Assembly (NCBI GenBank): GCA_017624835.1
Contig: JAGAMG010000044.1
Span: 62,001-126,000 of the forward strand
Reading direction: 5' to 3'
Source: Lachnospiraceae bacterium
GTDB lineage: Bacteria; Bacillota; Clostridia; Lachnospirales; Lachnospiraceae
Length of the DNA: 64,000 nt
Position 1 is the stretch's first letter. Every line of letters begins with the position of its first letter. A program made the position numbers and the translations under genes. This document shows, piece after piece, positions 63,004-64,000 of the stretch. The notes below the pieces were generated by a model, which did not search any database, was not told the DNA's origin, and saw only the letters and a program-made list of their open reading frames with translations.

Positions 63004-63941
63004 TGAGTAAGTATGCATTTGGTGTAGATATTGGCGGTACTACCGTAAAATTGGGACTCTTTGACAAGGACGGCTGTGTGCTGGATAAATGGGAGATTCC
63101 CACTGTAAAGGACAATGAAGGTGCAGCAATCCTGCCGGATGTGGCAGAAAGCATTTTCAGCAAGATGAAGGAAAAAAATATAACGCCCGAGGATATTGTA
63201 GGCGTAGGTGTAGGTGCCCCCGGAGCCATTGATAATGATGGTTTATTGGTAGGCGGAGCTGTAAACCTTGGCTGGGGTGTATTTAATATTTCCAAGGTAC
63301 TGAATGGGTATTTAAACATGCCTGTAAAAGCAGCCAATGATGCCAATGTAGCTGCCTTTGGTGAAATGTGGCAGGGAGGAGGTAAGGGCTATTCCAATAT
63401 GGTAGCCGTTACCCTGGGAACCGGCGTTGGGGGCGGTATTATTGTGGAAGGCAATATTTTGACCGGTGCCACCGGTGCCGGCGGAGAAATCGGTCATATT
63501 CATATTGAGGATGAGGAAACTGAATGCTGTGGCTGTAAAAAGAAGGGCTGTCTGGAGCAGTACGCTTCTGCTACAGGGATTGTGCGTCTTGCTAACAGAA
63601 GGTTAGCAAAGGATGATGCGCCCAGTATGCTCCGTGGCGGTGAAATCACAGCTAAGGTTGTTTGGGATGCAGTAAAAGCAGGAGATAGTGTTGCTATTGA
63701 AATTGCTGAGCAATTTGGTGATTATCTGGGCAAAGGTTTGGCAGCAGTGGCGGCAGTGGTAAATCCGGAAATTTTTGTAATTGGCGGTGGAGTATCCAAG
63801 GCAGGAGATATTTTGCTGGAATATATAGAGCCTGCTTTTCAAAAATATGTCTTTACGCCCTGTGGGAAGGCAAAGTTTGCCTTGGCTACATTGGGTAATG
63901 ATGCCGGAATTTATGGTGCCGCAGGCTTGGTGCTTCGTTAA
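63003..63941 (+). CDS. glcK: ROK-family glucokinase
   Basis: A 312-residue sugar kinase. The N-terminal phosphate motif is VDIGGTTVKLGLFD, the ROK zinc-site region is ECCGCKKKGCLEQYASA, and GTGVGGGIIVEG and GEIGHIHIE form the glucose site. It phosphorylates glucose to glucose-6-phosphate in the cytoplasm. The start is coupled to hprK by a one-base overlap, linking sugar phosphorylation and catabolite control in one transcript. After the stop, 59 bp remain to the window edge, with only a weak 6-bp dyad (63953-63970) and no gene. Confidence 0.92.
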   Translation: MSKYAFGVDIGGTTVKLGLFDKDGCVLDKWEIPTVKDNEGAAILPDVAESIFSKMKEKNITPEDIVGVGVGAPGAIDNDGLLVGGAVNLGWGVFNISKVLNGYLNMPVKAANDANVAAFGEMWQGGGKGYSNMVAVTLGTGVGGGIIVEGNILTGATGAGGEIGHIHIEDEETECCGCKKKGCLEQYASATGIVRLANRRLAKDDAPSMLRGGEITAKVVWDAVKAGDSVAIEIAEQFGDYLGKGLAAVAAVVNPEIFVIGGGVSKAGDILLEYIEPAFQKYVFTPCGKAKFALATLGNDAGIYGAAGLVLR

Positions 63942-64000
63942 TAGGAAAGAACAGCTTTTAAGAGAAAGCTAAGAACTGAGTAAGATAAGTGATATGAGAG

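Noticed and set aside
63942-64000. Start of a further gene at the right edge
   Set aside because: No start codon with a ribosome site and open frame can be supported in the last 59 bp.

Overview
The window reads as a chromosomal segment of a Gram-positive Clostridia, most likely a gut Lachnospiraceae. The evidence is a set of lipoproteins starting MKKKVLS with the lipobox Cys at residue 21, several YesM/YesN-type histidine kinase and AraC-type response regulator pairs, MecA, HprK, NiaR, a short archaeal-type ProS, and strong AGGAGG ribosome binding sites. A chemoreceptor and a PilZ protein suggest motility or c-di-GMP signalling. The species cannot be named from sequence reading alone. No tRNA, rRNA, CRISPR array, insertion sequence or prophage was seen.

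Layout. 1-6133: a truncated lipoprotein gene, a divergent YesM/YesN pair, an NSS-family sodium symporter, then a convergent pilZ-niaR operon and a 65-aa orphan gene. 6211-32588: a carbohydrate-acquisition region. It holds a heparinase II/III-like lyase, YesM/YesN, an ABC sugar importer without its own ATPase (binding protein and two permeases) with a cytoplasmic discoidin-like protein between the permeases, HD and NUDIX hydrolases, a GH88 unsaturated glucuronyl hydrolase, a DUF2264 protein, a chemoreceptor, a TRAP transporter (DctP/Q/M), a third kinase/regulator pair with a membrane-anchored DctP paralogue, an MFS permease and a KdgF-like cupin. Together these suggest import and cleavage of a uronic-acid-containing glycan; the polymer is not identified. 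32616-46091: mostly housekeeping genes (mecA, rluD-like, aromatic-acid exporter, proS, DEDDh exonuclease, dacF-like, trmB), with a trio of small membrane proteins (two with zinc ribbons) and a tandem pair of GT-C-type membrane glycosyltransferases followed by an esterase. 46141-59899: a duplicated CotH kinase / VTC polyphosphate-polymerase-like / DUF4956 membrane-protein locus. Its first set is CotH-CotH-VTC-DUF4956 and its second is DUF4956-CotH-VTC-DUF4956, with a DUF1846 gene and ftsH between them. 59912-63941: uvrC, hprK and a ROK glucokinase.

The strongest candidate for an undescribed system is the CotH-VTC-DUF4956 locus. All three families occur twice or more in 14 kb, with overlapping or tightly spaced genes, and DUF4956 has no function known to me. 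The intergenic regions are also unusually structured. They include an array of seven dyad units with a nearly constant 53-bp period (8053-8377), a 192-bp linear foldback (16347-16538), a cloverleaf-like foldback (18181-18397), alternating ATGCCCAY inverted motifs (16699-16872), and a hairpin plus 42-bp tandem repeats upstream of hprK (61819-62020).

Starts were chosen by ribosome binding sites and family N-termini. Functions are assigned from recognisable motifs only; no database search was run.
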